Part shown: piece by piece, positions 1-5,567 of the stretch | How the letters are laid out: each line of letters starts with the position of its first letter | Position numbering within the stretch: the stretch's first letter is position 1 | Position numbers and translations under genes: made by a program | Notes under the pieces: generated by a model | Databases searched by the model: none | What the model saw: only the letters and a program-made list of their open reading frames with translations | What the model was told of the DNA's origin: nothing | Assembly: GCA_016764205.1 (NCBI GenBank) | Contig: JAESSH010000074.1 | Coordinates: 8,179-14,223, forward strand | Source: Sulfurimonas sp. | Lineage (GTDB): Bacteria > Campylobacterota > Campylobacteria > Campylobacterales > Sulfurimonadaceae | Length of the DNA stretch: 6,045 bases | Direction of reading: 5' to 3'

Positions 1-1239
1 AAGCTTAACTTACTTGAAAAACGTATAGAAGAAAGAGTAGTTCAAACCTCAGAAAAATTAGTCTTGGACAAATTTTTTAAACAAAAGAAAATGGATATAA
101 AAGAGCAGGTTATTTTTATTGCACTTTTACGCGAAGAGTACGCAGCGACAGACGCATCTCTACGTGAAATGAATGCTTTAATAGAGCTCATATCTGCAGA
201 TGAATACGACAAAATTAAAAATCGAGCCTTGCTAGAGGATGGTGCGAACCTTATCAATGAGGGAATAATTGATTATGAAGAGATGTTAAACCCTTTTGGT
301 GGGATAACGCGTGCCTTTTTCATTGTTGATGAGGTGCTCCAAAGTATTATACATCCGAAAAAAAATAAAAAAGTAAGACGTTTAAAGTTAAATGCGCTTA
401 TCCACGAACAAGATATTTTTGAACTTATAGAACCAGTGACTTCGTTAGAAGATGTTGTTTTAAATAAAAACACAGAAGAAACTTTACGTAACTTAATGAA
501 ACAAGTGGATAAAACAGTTATAGGTCGTTTAATCGAATGGGGAGTTAAAGACAAAAAAAGTGGAATAGATGCTAGGATTATTTTTTATGGTGCAGCAGGA
601 ACTGGAAAGACTATGACAGCGTATTCCCTTGCTAAATCTTTAAAGAGACAGGTTCTTGCCTTTGATTGTTCAAAAATTCTTTCTATGTATGTTGGGGAAA
701 GTGAGAAGAATGTTCGTAAAATTTTTGATTCTTTTTATGAGTTATGTGAAAAAACAAAAACAGAACCTATATTATTACTTAATGAGGCTGACCAATTTTT
801 GGGCGCGCGTTCGAGTGGAACAATTACTGGATCAGATCAGATGCATAACCAAATGCAAAATATCTTTTTAGAGCAAATCGAAAACTTTAAAGGTATGCTT
901 ATCGCAACTACCAACTTACTTGAAAACATTGATAAGGCATTCTCAAGAAGGTTTAATTATAAAATAGAGTTTAAAAAACCAAATGAGGCACAACGTGAGA
1001 AGCTTTGGAAACTGATGTTACCAACCGACGCACCTTATGCCAAAGATGTTACACCAAAAGCCTTAGCAAAGTACTCTTTAACAGGTGGACAAATAAGTTT
1101 GGTTGTAAAGAATACAGCCTATAGGATTGCTGTGATGGATAAACCACTCTTTCGTTTAAAAGATTTCGAAAATGAGATTACTCGTGAGAAAGATGCGAGC
1201 TTTGATAATGAAAAATCCGTTGGTTTTTTAAATAAATAG
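1..1239 (+). CDS. AAA-family ATPase (COG0464-like), 5' end outside window
   Basis: The frame is open from base 1 to the TAG at 1237-1239, giving 412 residues with no upstream stop. The TTG at 64 and ATG at 91 lack a convincing ribosome binding site, so the real start probably lies outside the window. Numbering codon 1 at base 1, the N-terminal ~150 residues are helical, charged and unrecognised. The C-terminal half is one AAA module: Walker A GAAGTGKT (197-204), the GESEKNVRKIF block (232-242), Walker B ILLLNE (257-262), sensor 1 ATTN (302-305), arginine-finger pair RR (316-317) and a sensor-2-region TGGQI (361-365). It should be a cytoplasmic ATP-dependent remodeller, but its substrate cannot be told from sequence. 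Walker B has Asn where Asp is usual; I recall NE forms in other prokaryotic members of this group. A 192-base gap separates it from nuoA, so a shared function with complex I is not indicated. Confidence 0.85.
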   Translation, partial: KLNLLEKRIEERVVQTSEKLVLDKFFKQKKMDIKEQVIFIALLREEYAATDASLREMNALIELISADEYDKIKNRALLEDGANLINEGIIDYEEMLNPFGGITRAFFIVDEVLQSIIHPKKNKKVRRLKLNALIHEQDIFELIEPVTSLEDVVLNKNTEETLRNLMKQVDKTVIGRLIEWGVKDKKSGIDARIIFYGAAGTGKTMTAYSLAKSLKRQVLAFDCSKILSMYVGESEKNVRKIFDSFYELCEKTKTEPILLLNEADQFLGARSSGTITGSDQMHNQMQNIFLEQIENFKGMLIATTNLLENIDKAFSRRFNYKIEFKKPNEAQREKLWKLMLPTDAPYAKDVTPKALAKYSLTGGQISLVVKNTAYRIAVMDKPLFRLKDFENEITREKDASFDNEKSVGFLNK

Positions 1240-1282
1240 TGTTGCGTTTAGTGACACTCCCCTTTTCTTTCGCTTCTCATAA

Positions 1283-1311
1283 CTTTTTTTTAATACACAT
1301 TTAGATATAGT
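1283..1311 (+). promoter_or_regulatory. Candidate sigma-70 promoter for the nuo operon
   Basis: TATAGT at 1306-1311 matches the -10 consensus at five of six positions. An eight-T run at 1284-1291 lies upstream, where Campylobacterota promoters typically show T-rich periodic sequence instead of a conserved -35 box. It would give a leader of roughly 115 bases before nuoA. The region is so AT-rich that other boxes are possible, for example around 1357-1366, so this is only a candidate. Confidence 0.3.
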
Positions 1312-1332
1312 GCAAATAACTGTTTTTTCTTC

Positions 1333-1362
1333 TATTTAAAGAGAAATATTTTACTTTAAATA
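1333..1362. repeat. 9-bp inverted repeat upstream of nuoA
   Basis: TATTTAAAG (1333-1341) and CTTTAAATA (1354-1362) are perfect reverse complements separated by 12 bases. The arm centres are 21 bases apart, about two helical turns, which fits a dimeric regulator binding one DNA face. The arms are very AT-rich, so chance is a real alternative. Confidence 0.4.
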
Positions 1363-1390
1363 ATGTAAGAAAACAAATATTAAAAAGGTT

Positions 1391-1406
1391 AAATCTTCAA
1401 AGATTT
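1391..1406. repeat. 7-bp palindrome just upstream of the nuoA ribosome binding site
   Basis: AAATCTT (1391-1397) and AAGATTT (1400-1406) form a perfect inverted repeat with only CA between them. A two-base loop is too tight for a fully paired RNA hairpin, so a DNA operator half-site pair is the more natural reading, if it is functional. It lies 25 bases before the nuoA start codon. Confidence 0.4.
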
Positions 1407-1431
1407 TGCTTTCATTCTAAAGGTAGGTAAT

Positions 1432-1821
1432 ATGGATCATATTGTAACTGCAAATCCGTATTTTGGCGTTTTTGTACTCTTTGTCGTAACATTTGGTGCA
1501 TTCACAGCAACAACAATAATCGCTCGTTTAGCGTCTCGTGCACTTGCTGCTAAAGATAGTGAAAAAATTAAATTATCGGTTTATGAATGTGGACCAGAAG
1601 TAACAAAACAACCAAATAGAATATCACCACAATTTTATTTATTTGCACTTTTGTTTCTTTTGTTTGATGTTGAAATCGTTTTTATGTTTCCATGGGCAGT
1701 AGATTTTAAACTTTTAGGTTGGTTTGGTTTTGTTGAAATGTTAATGTTTATTTTATTATTAACAGTAGGTTTTATATATGCGTGGAAAAAAGGAGCACTC
1801 GAATGGCACAACATAAGGTAA
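1432..1821 (+). CDS. nuoA: NADH-quinone oxidoreductase (complex I) subunit A
   Basis: This small inner-membrane subunit lies at the junction of the membrane arm and the quinone-reducing arm of complex I. Its 129 residues match the family length. Three hydrophobic segments (about 10-34, 66-90 and 96-118) fit the three-helix topology. Family marks are the YECG motif (51-54) in the loop after helix 1 and the [14 protein letters not shown] stretch (75-88), whose acidic residues D79 and E81 are conserved in NuoA. The ATG at 1432 is preceded by AAGG (1420-1423) and a second AGG at 1425-1427. It is the first gene of the operon, and its last 19 bases overlap nuoB, which suggests translational coupling. 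Confidence 0.95.
   Translation: MDHIVTANPYFGVFVLFVVTFGAFTATTIIARLASRALAAKDSEKIKLSVYECGPEVTKQPNRISPQFYLFALLFLLFDVEIVFMFPWAVDFKLLGWFGFVEMLMFILLLTVGFIYAWKKGALEWHNIR
1790..1795 (+). promoter_or_regulatory. Ribosome binding site that fixes the nuoB start
   Basis: AAGGAG lies seven bases before the ATG at 1803, inside the 3' end of nuoA. It supports MAQHKVNY as the true NuoB N-terminus over the in-frame GTG at 1782, which has no such site. Confidence 0.75.
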
Positions 1822-2312
1822 ATTATACACAAAATGGTGGACTTCCAGTCGCACTAACAAGTATAGATAAAATAGTAAACTGGGGTCGTTCAAATTCAAT
1901 ATGGGCATTAACCTATGGTCTTGCATGTTGCGGTATTGAAATGATGGCTTCAGGAGCTTCACGTTTTGACTTTGACCGTTATGGTACGATTTTTCGTGCT
2001 TCTCCTCGTCAGGCAGATGTTATGATTGTTGCAGGAACGCTTACAAAAAAGCATGCAGAGTTTATTAAGCGTTTGTATGACCAAATGACAGAACCAAGAT
2101 GGGTTATTTCTATGGGTTCATGTGCAAATACAGGTGGTATGTTTAACACTTATTCAACTGTTCAAGGTTGCGATAGAGTTATTCCTGTGGATTTATATCT
2201 TCCTGGTTGTGCACCTCGTCCCGAAACGCTTCAGTATGGTGTGATGTTACTACAGAAAAAAATCCGTGCTAACCACGCTTCAAGGGCGCAAAAAACAAAA
2301 AGGTTAATGTAA
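1803..2312 (+). CDS. nuoB: NADH-quinone oxidoreductase (complex I) subunit B
   Basis: NuoB carries the terminal [4Fe-4S] cluster N2, which passes electrons to quinone at the NuoB-NuoD interface. The 169-residue protein shows the full ligand set: the tandem cysteines in LACCGIEMM (C42, C43), C107 in [12 protein letters not shown], and C136 in LPGCAPRPE. Spacings agree with those of the E. coli protein within one residue. [17 protein letters not shown] (65-81) is another family signature. Length is normal for the short bacterial form. The start is the ATG preceded by AAGGAG inside nuoA. The stop overlaps the nuoC start as TAATG, so B and C are probably coupled in translation. All residues expected for function are present. 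Confidence 0.96.
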   Translation: MAQHKVNYTQNGGLPVALTSIDKIVNWGRSNSIWALTYGLACCGIEMMASGASRFDFDRYGTIFRASPRQADVMIVAGTLTKKHAEFIKRLYDQMTEPRWVISMGSCANTGGMFNTYSTVQGCDRVIPVDLYLPGCAPRPETLQYGVMLLQKKIRANHASRAQKTKRLM

Positions 2313-3118
2313 TGAGAGCGTATATACCAAAAGATGATGTACAAGCCAAAGCATATTACACAGATAGATTTTACGTATCTCCACAAGTGCCTAAACAAGA
2401 TGTAGCAACAGATGAAGTATTTACAGCAGACCTAGCTGCACTCGCTGCTAAATTTGAGGTAAAAGAGTCTTTTATTCAAGTTCAAAATATGGTTGTTTAT
2501 ATTAATGCAAAAGATATTTATAGTGTACTTGAATTTATGAGAGATGAGCTTGAGTATACACAACTTACAGAGATGTCTGCAATTGACTGGTTAGCAAAAG
2601 ATGATACATTTGAAATTTTTTATCAAATGCTAAGTATGAACAAACGTAAGCGCGTTCGTATTAAATTTTTTATTAAAAATGGTCAAGCTGTTGATTCTGT
2701 AGAAAAACTTTTTCGTTCTGCGGACTGGTCTGAGCGAGAAATGTTTGATATGTTTGGCATAGAAGCAAACAATCATCCATTTATGAAAAGAATTCTTATG
2801 CCATATGACTGGCAAGGAAATCCACTCCTTAAAACATATCCATTAGAGGGCGATGAATTTGCTGCTTGGTATGAGGTAGACAAAATATATGGAAAAGAAG
2901 CTCGTTCTATAATCGGACCAGAAATTCGTGATACTGCAAGAGTAGATAGATACGATTCTGAGCGTTTTGCTCGTTTAGGATATGAAGTTCCTAAGGGAGT
3001 TAAAATCACAGGTGATGAAGAACCTACAGTACAATCTTACCAAGAAGAAGGTGGGGTATTTATGGTTACAAAATTTGATAAAAAGACATCGAAAATAATT
3101 GATGATCCGCAAAGATAG
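2312..3118 (+). CDS. nuoC: NADH-quinone oxidoreductase (complex I) subunit C
   Basis: NuoC (30 kDa subunit family) is a structural part of the peripheral arm that packs on NuoD. The 268-residue product has the family signature at 141-178: ERE, FDMFGI, HP, KRILMPYDW, then PLLKTYPL. Upstream, TEMSAIDWL (86-94) begins the conserved domain. A tail of roughly 90 residues follows the signature, including GPEIRDTARVDRYDSERF (202-219). This makes the protein longer than minimal NuoC proteins, as I recall for Campylobacter homologues. NuoC is separate from NuoD here, unlike the fused nuoCD of E. coli. AAGG at 2300-2303 precedes the ATG, which overlaps the nuoB stop by one base. Confidence 0.95.
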   Translation: MRAYIPKDDVQAKAYYTDRFYVSPQVPKQDVATDEVFTADLAALAAKFEVKESFIQVQNMVVYINAKDIYSVLEFMRDELEYTQLTEMSAIDWLAKDDTFEIFYQMLSMNKRKRVRIKFFIKNGQAVDSVEKLFRSADWSEREMFDMFGIEANNHPFMKRILMPYDWQGNPLLKTYPLEGDEFAAWYEVDKIYGKEARSIIGPEIRDTARVDRYDSERFARLGYEVPKGVKITGDEEPTVQSYQEEGGVFMVTKFDKKTSKIIDDPQR

Positions 3119-3129
3119 GGTAGTAAAAT

Positions 3130-4371
3130 ATGGCACAAATAAAAAATAGATTAACACCTTTCTTTGAAAATATTACTTTTGATAGAGAAGATAATGAACT
3201 GGTATTAAACTTTGGTCCTCAGCATCCTTCTGCGCATGGTCAATTACGTTTAATGCTTCACTTACAACAAGAACAAATTGTTAAAGCACATCCTGATATT
3301 GGTTACCTCCATCGTGGTATGGAAAAAATGGCTGAAAATATGATTTATAATGAATTTATGCCTACTACTGACAGAATGGATTATATTGCTTCATCATCAA
3401 ACAATTATGGTTTTGCACTTGCGGTTGAAAAACTTATTGGTTTGGAAGTTCCTCGTCGTGCAAAAGTTATTCGTATGATGCTCTTAGAGATTAACCGTTT
3501 AATGTCTCATCTTTTTTGGTTGGCTACAACTGCTCTGGATATTGGTGCTATGACAGTATTTCTTTTCGCTTTCCGTGAAAGAGAATATTTGATGGATATT
3601 ATTGAAGGCTATTGTGGAGCAAGATTAACACATGCTGCGATTAGAATCGGAGGAGTTCCTTTAGATATTCAAGATTCTTTTCTTGAGGAATTAAGAGTAT
3701 TTTTAAATAAACTTCCTCAAAATATTAAAGATTATGAAGATTTACTTGATACAAATAGAATCTGGTTAATGAGAATGGAAGATGTTGGAGTTGTTTCAAA
3801 AGAAATGGCTCTTTCGTGGGGTTGTACAGGTCCAATGCTTCGAGCTTCTGGATTCAAATGGGATATTCGTAAAGAAGAGCCGTATGAGCTTTATGATGAG
3901 ATAGAATTTGATGTTCCTTGGTCGGATAAGGGTGATAATTATGCTCGTTATCGTGTATATATGCAAGAGATGCGAGAAACTGCGAAGATTCTTTATCAAA
4001 CAATAGCAATGTATGAAGAGTGTGTTAAAAATAATGAGACAGACTTAATGGCACATTCACCAAAGTATATTTCAGCACCTAAACTAGATATTATGACGCA
4101 AAACTATTCGTTGATGCAACATTTTGTTCTTGTAACACAAGGTATGAGACCTCCAGTTGGTGAAGTATATGTAGCAACTGAATCCCCAAAAGGTGAACTT
4201 GGATTTTTTATTAATTCACAAGGTGGACCGTATCCATATAGGCTTAAACTACGTGCTCCATCATTTTGGCATACAGGGATTTTAACTGACCTTTTACCCG
4301 GTCATTATATTCCAGATGTTGTTTCTATTATTGGAACAACAAACATAGTATTTGGAGAAGTTGATCGATGA
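3130..4371 (+). CDS. nuoD: NADH-quinone oxidoreductase (complex I) subunit D
   Basis: NuoD (49 kDa subunit, related to the large subunit of NiFe hydrogenases) forms most of the quinone pocket. It is 413 residues, close to the usual stand-alone length. Signatures are [14 protein letters not shown] (27-40), [13 protein letters not shown] (54-66), DRMDY (81-85), the GGVPLDIQ region (174-181) and the C-terminal [12 protein letters not shown] (402-413). H36 and Y85 correspond to the conserved His and Tyr that contact the quinone headgroup. An AGGG at 3117-3120, overlapping the nuoC stop, serves the ATG. The TGA is nested in ATGATA, so the last codon overlaps a possible small downstream ORF. No truncation or missing key residue is visible. 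Confidence 0.97.
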   Translation: MAQIKNRLTPFFENITFDREDNELVLNFGPQHPSAHGQLRLMLHLQQEQIVKAHPDIGYLHRGMEKMAENMIYNEFMPTTDRMDYIASSSNNYGFALAVEKLIGLEVPRRAKVIRMMLLEINRLMSHLFWLATTALDIGAMTVFLFAFREREYLMDIIEGYCGARLTHAAIRIGGVPLDIQDSFLEELRVFLNKLPQNIKDYEDLLDTNRIWLMRMEDVGVVSKEMALSWGCTGPMLRASGFKWDIRKEEPYELYDEIEFDVPWSDKGDNYARYRVYMQEMRETAKILYQTIAMYEECVKNNETDLMAHSPKYISAPKLDIMTQNYSLMQHFVLVTQGMRPPVGEVYVATESPKGELGFFINSQGGPYPYRLKLRAPSFWHTGILTDLLPGHYIPDVVSIIGTTNIVFGEVDR

Positions 4372-4466
4372 TACATGTAAATAATTTTTTTCTCATTCAA
4401 GGATGTAGCTTTTGTGAGGAGAATTTTGCAAAGAATTCATTTCTTTGTATAAGGAGAGAAATATGA
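4368..4466 (+). CDS. Possible small Cys-containing protein, 32 residues
   Basis: A 32-codon frame starts at an ATG overlapping the nuoD stop (ATGA, 4368-4371). It ends at a TGA overlapping the next gene's ATG (ATGA, 4463-4466). GGAGAAG at 4354-4360, inside nuoD, could act as its ribosome binding site. The peptide has cysteines C13, C16 and C27 in a CxxC-x10-C layout, set in [12 protein letters not shown] recognise no family; the CxxC recalls a zinc or thiol site, but that is only a resemblance. The ATGA joints at both ends are the main argument that it is translated. Against it are its small size, TTT/AAT-rich codons and a hairpin in its 3' half, which may be the real functional element. Confidence 0.35.
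   Translation: MIHVNNFFLIQGCSFCEENFAKNSFLCIRREI
4427..4449 (+). repeat. Intercistronic hairpin before the nuoE-like gene
   Basis: TGCAAAGAA (4427-4435) pairs with TTCTTTGTA (4441-4449) around a five-base loop, TTCAT: nine pairs, one of them G-U. No T-run follows, so it is not a typical terminator. The AAGGAG of the next gene starts two bases after the stem. This placement suggests a role in mRNA processing, stability or translational control of the nuoE-like gene. Confidence 0.45.
4451..4456 (+). promoter_or_regulatory. Strong ribosome binding site fixing the nuoE-like start
   Basis: AAGGAG lies six bases before the ATG at 4463. This favours [10 protein letters not shown] as the N-terminus over the in-frame TTG at 4445, which would place the ribosome site inside the coding region. 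Confidence 0.75.
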
Positions 4467-4684
4467 AGAGATATGATTTAAGACATTTAGAAAATGCCTT
4501 TGAACCTCGTATGAAAGAAATATTAGGCGAACATAAAGCAGGCGAAATTGCTATATTTTTATTTGAAATTGGTGATTTTACACCGGTTCAAAGATCAGCA
4601 GATTTAGCAAAAGAATGTGGCTATGAGTTAATGAACTCTTTAAAATTTAACGAAGTCGATTGGACTATCGTTTTAAAAAAATAG
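4463..4684 (+). CDS. Campylobacterota-type small complex I protein in the NuoE position
   Basis: The 73-residue cytoplasmic protein MKRYDLRHL...DWTIVLKK resembles the short proteins found where nuoE would be in Campylobacter and Helicobacter (the Cj1575c/HP1264 type, from memory). It is not a classical NuoE: that is about 160 residues with a thioredoxin fold and four cysteines for a [2Fe-2S] cluster, whereas this has a single cysteine (C52). From memory and unverified, the H. pylori homologue was reported to bind FMN. The pattern DLR (5-7), EP..M (14-18), GE (27-28) and a final I-V-L-K-K recalls the small alpha/beta TusA/SirA fold without its catalytic cysteine; this is my inference. It probably links the NuoF-like protein to the peripheral arm. 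It ends nine bases before the next start codon. Confidence 0.85.
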   Translation: MKRYDLRHLENAFEPRMKEILGEHKAGEIAIFLFEIGDFTPVQRSADLAKECGYELMNSLKFNEVDWTIVLKK

Positions 4685-4693
4685 GATGATATT

Positions 4694-5563
4694 ATGAGTA
4701 AAGTTTATTTTTCAACTTGGAATGGGGAGTTTATAAATAATATAGGCAAATCTCAGGAAGAGTGGGAAGAGTCAGCTTATAATTTACCCGCGACATATGA
4801 TGATCACCGTGACTCTCGTGCTTTTATAGGATGGGATGGTGTAGCATTATTTGATGAAAATGTAGATGTTATCCGTTTAGCGATGGAATATGCTGCACAG
4901 TATCAAGTTTATTCTGAAGCATGTGGAAGATGTGCCCCTGGTAGATGGGGTGGACAGATTCTTTATGATACATTGGATAAGATTGCGCGTGGTGAAGGTG
5001 TTGTATCTGATTTAGACCATTTAAAAGACATTGGTAAAAGTATGCAAATTACCTCAAAGTGTGAGATTGGAAAGACTGTTCCAAATCCTATACTTGACTT
5101 AATGGAGCATTTTGATGATACTTTTATGGATTGTATTAACAATCATAAAAAATCAAAACATTATGAAGATAGTATTAGTTACATTGCCAAAATCACGGCT
5201 CCTTGTACAGATGCCTGTCCTTCTAAGGTTGATATTCCTGGATACATTGAAGGAGTCAGAGATTTACGTTTTGATGATTCTTTAGAAGCTACACGCCAAA
5301 CTATGCCATTAGCACATACTTGTGGTCGTGTTTGTCCTCATCCATGTGAGGATGCTTGTCGTAGAACGAATCTTGATGAACCAATCTCTATTATGGCACT
5401 CAAGCGTCTTGGTGCGGATTGGGAAACTGAACATGGATATGACTTTTTTCATCCTATGGAGAAGAAGCCAAGTAATGGAAAAAAAGTAGCTGTAGTTGGT
5501 GCTGGTCCTGCTGGTTTAACGACTGCATATTATTTAGCTGCTGATGGTATTGAGGTTGATGTG
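4694..5563 (+). CDS. NuoF C-terminal-like / GltD-like Fe-S flavoprotein, 3' end lost at the junction
   Basis: The ATG at 4694, preceded by AGGATGAT (4683-4690), opens a frame with 290 recognisable residues. Residues 46-123 resemble only the C-terminal end of Nuo[11 protein letters not shown], then [14 protein letters not shown] (C77, C80) and C123, matching the N3 [4Fe-4S] site of canonical ESCGxCxPCR. The NADH/FMN-binding domain of NuoF is absent. Residues 171-230 form the Fe-S domain of GltD-type oxidoreductases: [15 protein letters not shown] (C171, C175) and [15 protein letters not shown] (C210, C214, C218, C222). A FAD-binding VVGAGPAGL (267-275) follows. The protein is broken at residue 290, inside the first dinucleotide-binding fold, where foreign DNA begins; several hundred residues are probably missing. 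G83 replaces the third cysteine of the NuoF motif. Likely role: electron input to complex I from a donor other than NADH via FMN. The frame stays open to 6045 by chance. Confidence 0.85.
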
Positions 5564-5567
5564 GCTT
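5563..5567. other. Chimeric junction between two unrelated genomes
   Basis: Up to 5563 the plus strand codes for a GltD-like FAD fold (GIEVDV). From 5567 onward the minus strand codes for PNPase, ending at LSMKVVDQK. The three bases between belong clearly to neither. G+C content moves from about one third to about half, codon use changes, and both genes are cut mid-frame at the same spot. No insertion sequence, attachment site, target duplication or obvious restriction site is seen here. A cloning or assembly chimera is the simplest reading. Confidence 0.85.

Larger units (their letters stand above)
1240..1431. other. AT-rich intergenic region between the ATPase gene and nuoA
   Basis: This 192-base stretch has no credible gene on either strand. 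It contains poly-T and poly-A tracts, a TATAGT box, two inverted repeats and the nuoA ribosome binding site. It is the only long non-coding stretch in the Campylobacterota part of the window and is the natural place for the nuo operon promoter. I see no clear rho-independent terminator for the upstream ATPase gene, so read-through into nuoA cannot be excluded. Confidence 0.7.

Noticed and set aside
1..6. HindIII site at the first base as a sign of a restriction-cloned insert
   Set aside because: Further AAGCTT sites occur at 1000-1005 and 5624-5629 and none is at the junction, so a complete HindIII digest or ligation does not explain the layout. A partial digest end cannot be excluded.
64..66. 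TTG as the start of the ATPase gene
   Set aside because: No ribosome binding site precedes it, and the frame is open and plausibly coding back to base 1.
42..554. Minus-strand ORFs opposite the ATPase gene
   Set aside because: They are short, lack family features and lie entirely opposite a gene with clear AAA motifs. The same holds for the antisense ORFs opposite nuoA-nuoD.
1238..1258. AGTGT/ACACT stem after the ATPase stop as a terminator
   Set aside because: It has only five pairs around an 11-base loop and is followed by CCCCTTTT, not a clean T-run.
1782..1802. GTG start for NuoB seven codons upstream
   Set aside because: The AAGGAG at 1790-1795 sits inside this extension and is ideally placed for the ATG at 1803.
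4445..4462. TTG start for the nuoE-like gene
   Set aside because: It would swallow the strong AAGGAG at 4451-4456 and has no ribosome site of its own.
5534..5566. Minus-strand C-terminal tail [10 protein letters not shown] and its stop codon
   Set aside because: These codons are antisense to the nuoF/gltD-like gene across the junction and do not belong to PNPase.
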